Source of the DNA: Rhodobacter sp.
Lineage (GTDB): Bacteria > Pseudomonadota > Alphaproteobacteria > Rhodobacterales > Rhodobacteraceae
Reading direction: 5' to 3'
DNA length: 37,126 nucleotides
NCBI GenBank assembly: GCA_027484145.1
Contig: JAIXUH010000009.1
Location: 1-37,126, forward strand
Shown here piece after piece: positions 34,086 through 37,126 of this stretch (positions within the stretch are counted from its first letter, which is position 1; each line of letters starts with the position of its first letter). Position numbers and translations under genes: made by a program. The notes under the pieces are model-generated. The model did no database searches and was not told where the DNA came from. It saw only the letters and a list, made by a program, of their open reading frames with translations.

Positions 34086-37000
34086 ATGGCTTTGCATGAG
34101 ACATTTACAAGCGACCCCGGCCTCGCCTTTTTGTTTGGCCCTGCCAGACCAGATTTCGGGTTGGGCACCACGTGGTTCGGCTCAGTTTCGATCTGGGCTG
34201 GGACGATCCAGAACCCGTCGTCGAACACGAATCCCGTCGTTCGGGTAAATGTGTCCGGCATACCCGGCGTCACCTTTATCGAAGCCGAGGTGTTTGGCAC
34301 GCGCACCTATGACGCTATGGGCCTTGCCAGTGTGGACGTCACGAGTATCGAATGGACCCTCCCGGGCAGCACCACAGTGCTGGCCCGCTACACCTTTGCC
34401 GCGCCGGTGATCTTTCCGATCAGCATCACGCGCTTTTCCGGCGACTGGCGCTTTGTCGATATCCTGAACGAGATCGGCGAAGCCGGCGGCGGGCCGCAAG
34501 ACCTGTTCGATGACTATTTCCAGAATGCCGACACGCTGGTTGGTGCCGGTGCGAATGACACCATGTATGGCGGTGGCGGCAATGACCAACTGGACGGCGG
34601 CAGCGGGGCAGACCTGCTGCGCGGTGAACAGGGGGCCGACATCTTCATCTACCGTGCCGGCGATGCGGTTACGGGCGAGAGCATCTTTGGCGGCTTTGAC
34701 ATTGATGGCATCCTTGCCGTTGGTGCCACGGTAACCGGCGACATCATACAAGCGGGCGGCGTGGACCTTTCTTCGCTGAACGTCAACTCGGTTGAACAGA
34801 TTCACCTGAATGGCACCGAGGTTGTGATCGGCTTCGGTCAACTGGCAGCCGGAGGCTTTCTAGACTTTCTCGGCCGGACCGGATTTCGTGATCAGCTTAC
34901 GATTACTGGCGTTGCCAATGGCTTTTTTGCCAATCTGGCCCTGTTGAACTGGGAGGCGCAGGACGCTGTCGCGGTGGTCGGCACGTCCGGCAATGATAAC
35001 GTCACCGGCACCTCCGGAACGGATATCTTCCTGGGCCTCGCAGGGACAGATTTTTTTGACGGCTTGGGCGGGGATGATCGCTTTTTGATCCTTGAGACGG
35101 ACTTCAACCCGACCGACACGTTTGTCGGCGGCCTTGGCAACGACGTGCTTCAGGTCAGCAGCACCATGATCGGCGGCACCTCCATCACGCCCCTCACCAC
35201 CCTGCGCAATCTGAACCTGTCCGGGATCGAAGTGCTGGACATCGTGCAGGGCGGTTTTGCGATGGACGCCACCGACTTTGCCGGCACCATCACAGGCACC
35301 ATTGCGGCCCCGGTCACCGCGACAACCGGCATCAACCGCATCATCGGCAATGATCTTCCATCGGCAGCGGACCCTGCCATCCTGCTGGAAATCCAGCTCG
35401 GCACAGCGCTTGGCCTTGACATGCGGGGGACGGTTTTTGAGTCGTGGAACGACGGGTTCTTTGTCAACAATCTGGTCCGCATCATTGCCGGTGCGCAAAC
35501 CCAAGTGATCTATGGCCCTAACGAGGCCTCTCGGATCGTGGCTTTTGCGGCCACAAACGCCGTTTACATTCAGTCGGGCACGGATGTGGACGAAATTGTC
35601 GGATCAAACCATGGCGATTTCATCATAGCATCTGCTGGTGATGATCGCATCGAAGCGGTTGGCGGTGGTGATTTCATTGATGCCGGGGTGGGCAACGATC
35701 TGGCCTATGGCGGCGCCGGCAATGACTCGATCGGCGGAAATGAAGACAACGACAGCCTTTATGGCGACGCGGACAACGACCTTCTTGTGGGCGGCAACGG
35801 CTCGGATTCGCTGGATGGTGGCGAAGGGTTTGACGTTCTGAACGGCGGTGCCGGGGCAGATGCGCTGATCGGGGGGGGCGCGGTTGACTTTGCCACCTAT
35901 CAGTTGGCGGCGGCTGGGGTGCGGGCCGATCTGTCCAACGCCGCCAGCAACACCGGCGAAGCCGCCGGCGACAGCTACAGCGGGATCGAGAGTTTTCAGG
36001 GCTCCAATCACGACGACACGCTGGTGGGCGATGCCGGGTCCAACACGCTTTACGGTCAGAACGGCCACGACGGGCTGTTTGGCGGCGGGGGCAATGACGA
36101 ACTGACGGGCCACGCCGGAAACGATACGCTGAACGGCGGCAACGGGGCCGATTCTATGGCCGGCGCTTCCGACAATGACCTGTATTTCGTTGATGATCTG
36201 GGCGATGTGATCTTCGAAGGCGAGGGCGGGGGCACCCTCGACCGGCTTGCTACCAATACCACCTATGTGCTGGGCGCGGGTGTCCAGGTCGAGCAGATGA
36301 CGACCACATCCTCTGGCGGAACCGTTGCGATCAACCTGCGCGGCAATGCGTTCGCGCAATCGATCACCGGCAACGCCGGGGCAAACGTGCTCAATGACGG
36401 CGGTTTGGGCGGCAATGACACGATGACCGGGCTTGGCGGCAACGACACCTATATCGTCAACAACGTTGGTGCCGTCATCATCGAGGGGGCGGGGCAGGGC
36501 ACGGCAGACCGGGTGGCGGCCAGCGTCAGTTTCACACTTGCTGCTGATGATGACATTGAAGTGTTCACCACAACCTCCAGCGGCGGCACGACGAACCTCA
36601 GCCTGACCGGCAACGCGCTTGCGCAGACCATCACCGGCAATGCGGGCGATAACGTCCTGCGCTCGGGCACCGGCGCAGCCGACACCCTGCGTGGGCTCAC
36701 GGGGGATGACGTTTATCGTGTGTTCAACACCGGCGATGTGGTGGAAGAGGCCGCAGGCAACGGCACCGACCGCGTGGTCACGGTGGTCAACTACACGCTC
36801 GCCGCCGGTATCAGCATCGAGACCTTCACGACCGACGCCACGACGGGCACCGCCAACCTGAACCTGACCGGCAATGAGTTGGCGCAAGGCATCACCGGCA
36901 ATGCGGGGTCCAACGTGCTGAATGGGCGCGGTAGCAATGACACGCTGACCGGGCTTGGCGGGGCGGATGACTTTGTGTTCTCGACAACGCTTGGCGCAGG

Positions 37001-37126
37001 GAACGTGGACCGGATCACGGATTTTGCCGTGGGGGTGGATGATATCTTGCTGGCCTCCGGGATTTTTACCGCCATCGGTGCCAGCCTCAGCGCCAGCGAG
37101 TTCCGCATTGGCGCTGCGGTCGATGC
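34086..37126 (+). CDS. RTX calcium-binding protein with distinct N-terminal domain, 3' end missing (RTX gene 5)
   Basis: At least 1013 residues; the frame is still open at the window edge. ATG 34086 is the only in-frame ATG after a stop at 34080; GGAG is 12 bases upstream, longer than usual. Residues 1 to about 150 (MALHETFTSDPGLAFLFGPA ... DWRFVDILNEIGE) match nothing else in the window. They look like a beta-rich domain of unknown role. Nonapeptides start near 158 (ADTLVGAGANDTMYGGGGNDQ). Residues about 340-500 are a second non-RTX part (LNLSGIEVLDIVQGGFAMDATDF). More nonapeptides follow, then three ~89-residue repeats, and the first part of a C-terminal tail (FVFSTTLGAGNVDRITDFAVG). Secretion and calcium binding are inferred as for the left-hand paralogues. 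Confidence 0.85.
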   Translation, partial: MALHETFTSDPGLAFLFGPARPDFGLGTTWFGSVSIWAGTIQNPSSNTNPVVRVNVSGIPGVTFIEAEVFGTRTYDAMGLASVDVTSIEWTLPGSTTVLARYTFAAPVIFPISITRFSGDWRFVDILNEIGEAGGGPQDLFDDYFQNADTLVGAGANDTMYGGGGNDQLDGGSGADLLRGEQGADIFIYRAGDAVTGESIFGGFDIDGILAVGATVTGDIIQAGGVDLSSLNVNSVEQIHLNGTEVVIGFGQLAAGGFLDFLGRTGFRDQLTITGVANGFFANLALLNWEAQDAVAVVGTSGNDNVTGTSGTDIFLGLAGTDFFDGLGGDDRFLILETDFNPTDTFVGGLGNDVLQVSSTMIGGTSITPLTTLRNLNLSGIEVLDIVQGGFAMDATDFAGTITGTIAAPVTATTGINRIIGNDLPSAADPAILLEIQLGTALGLDMRGTVFESWNDGFFVNNLVRIIAGAQTQVIYGPNEASRIVAFAATNAVYIQSGTDVDEIVGSNHGDFIIASAGDDRIEAVGGGDFIDAGVGNDLAYGGAGNDSIGGNEDNDSLYGDADNDLLVGGNGSDSLDGGEGFDVLNGGAGADALIGGGAVDFATYQLAAAGVRADLSNAASNTGEAAGDSYSGIESFQGSNHDDTLVGDAGSNTLYGQNGHDGLFGGGGNDELTGHAGNDTLNGGNGADSMAGASDNDLYFVDDLGDVIFEGEGGGTLDRLATNTTYVLGAGVQVEQMTTTSSGGTVAINLRGNAFAQSITGNAGANVLNDGGLGGNDTMTGLGGNDTYIVNNVGAVIIEGAGQGTADRVAASVSFTLAADDDIEVFTTTSSGGTTNLSLTGNALAQTITGNAGDNVLRSGTGAADTLRGLTGDDVYRVFNTGDVVEEAAGNGTDRVVTVVNYTLAAGISIETFTTDATTGTANLNLTGNELAQGITGNAGSNVLNGRGSNDTLTGLGGADDFVFSTTLGAGNVDRITDFAVGVDDILLASGIFTAIGASLSASEFRIGAAVD
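36177..36965 (+). repeat. Three ~267-bp tandem coding repeats in RTX gene 5
   Basis: Units start at 36177, 36444 and 36708 (spacings 267 and 264 bp) and encode the same 88-89-residue pattern as the left-hand RTX genes. This ties gene 5 to the array 17 kb away despite its different N-terminus. Confidence 0.82.

Overview
The window looks like chromosomal or large-plasmid DNA of a GC-rich alphaproteobacterium, most likely Rhodobacterales. The indications are acidic, Gly/Asp-rich RTX proteins of the kind common there, a dimethylglycine-dehydrogenase/MttB gene pair, a RbsA-type ABC system, and dense operons with 4-nt ATGA/GTGA overlaps. The taxonomic call is an inference from gene content and codon bias; no rRNA or tRNA is visible.

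Region 1 (1-16775) is a co-directional array of calcium-binding RTX genes: the last codons of one (1-107), then four complete genes (1220-6616, 6719-9727, 9796-12594, 13254-16775). A fifth, of different N-terminal design, runs off the right edge (34086-37126). They share a middle of RTX nonapeptides and a tandem repeat of about 89 residues (267 bp). Where the end is visible they carry one of two C-terminal tails, A (genes 1 and 2) or B (the left fragment and genes 3 and 4), probably the uncleaved type I secretion signal. Genes 1, 2 and 3 each begin with seven weak repeats around an 'ALxDGxxVVxW' core, which I read as a seven-bladed beta-propeller. No type I exporter genes are in the window.

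Region 2 (17070-23208, plus strand) encodes a LysR regulator, a non-pyrrolysine MttB-family methyltransferase, a dimethylglycine/sarcosine dehydrogenase-like flavoprotein with a C-terminal GcvT half, and a zinc-independent MDR oxidoreductase. It looks like an operon for oxidative or methyl-transfer demethylation of a quaternary or tertiary amine, with tetrahydrofolate as likely methyl acceptor.

Region 3 (32533 down to 23331, minus strand) is a tightly packed catabolic operon: sugar-binding protein, double ABC ATPase, two permeases, SMP-30 lactonase, then LtnD, OtnK, OtnC and OtnI homologues. The last four form the known four-carbon acid-sugar (threonate/erythronate) pathway ending in dihydroxyacetone phosphate. 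The lactonase and dedicated ABC importer suggest uptake of the sugar acid or its lactone. A divergent LacI-family regulator (32686-33687) faces the operon across an intergenic region holding two LacI-type operators that are exact 17-bp inverted copies of each other. A UUCG-capped hairpin sits between the binding-protein and ATPase genes.

The most interesting points are the repeated seven-repeat/RTX architecture with recently homogenised C-termini, the twin-operator control of the acid-sugar operon, and the pairing of an amine-demethylation operon with a four-carbon acid-sugar operon in the middle of an RTX array.
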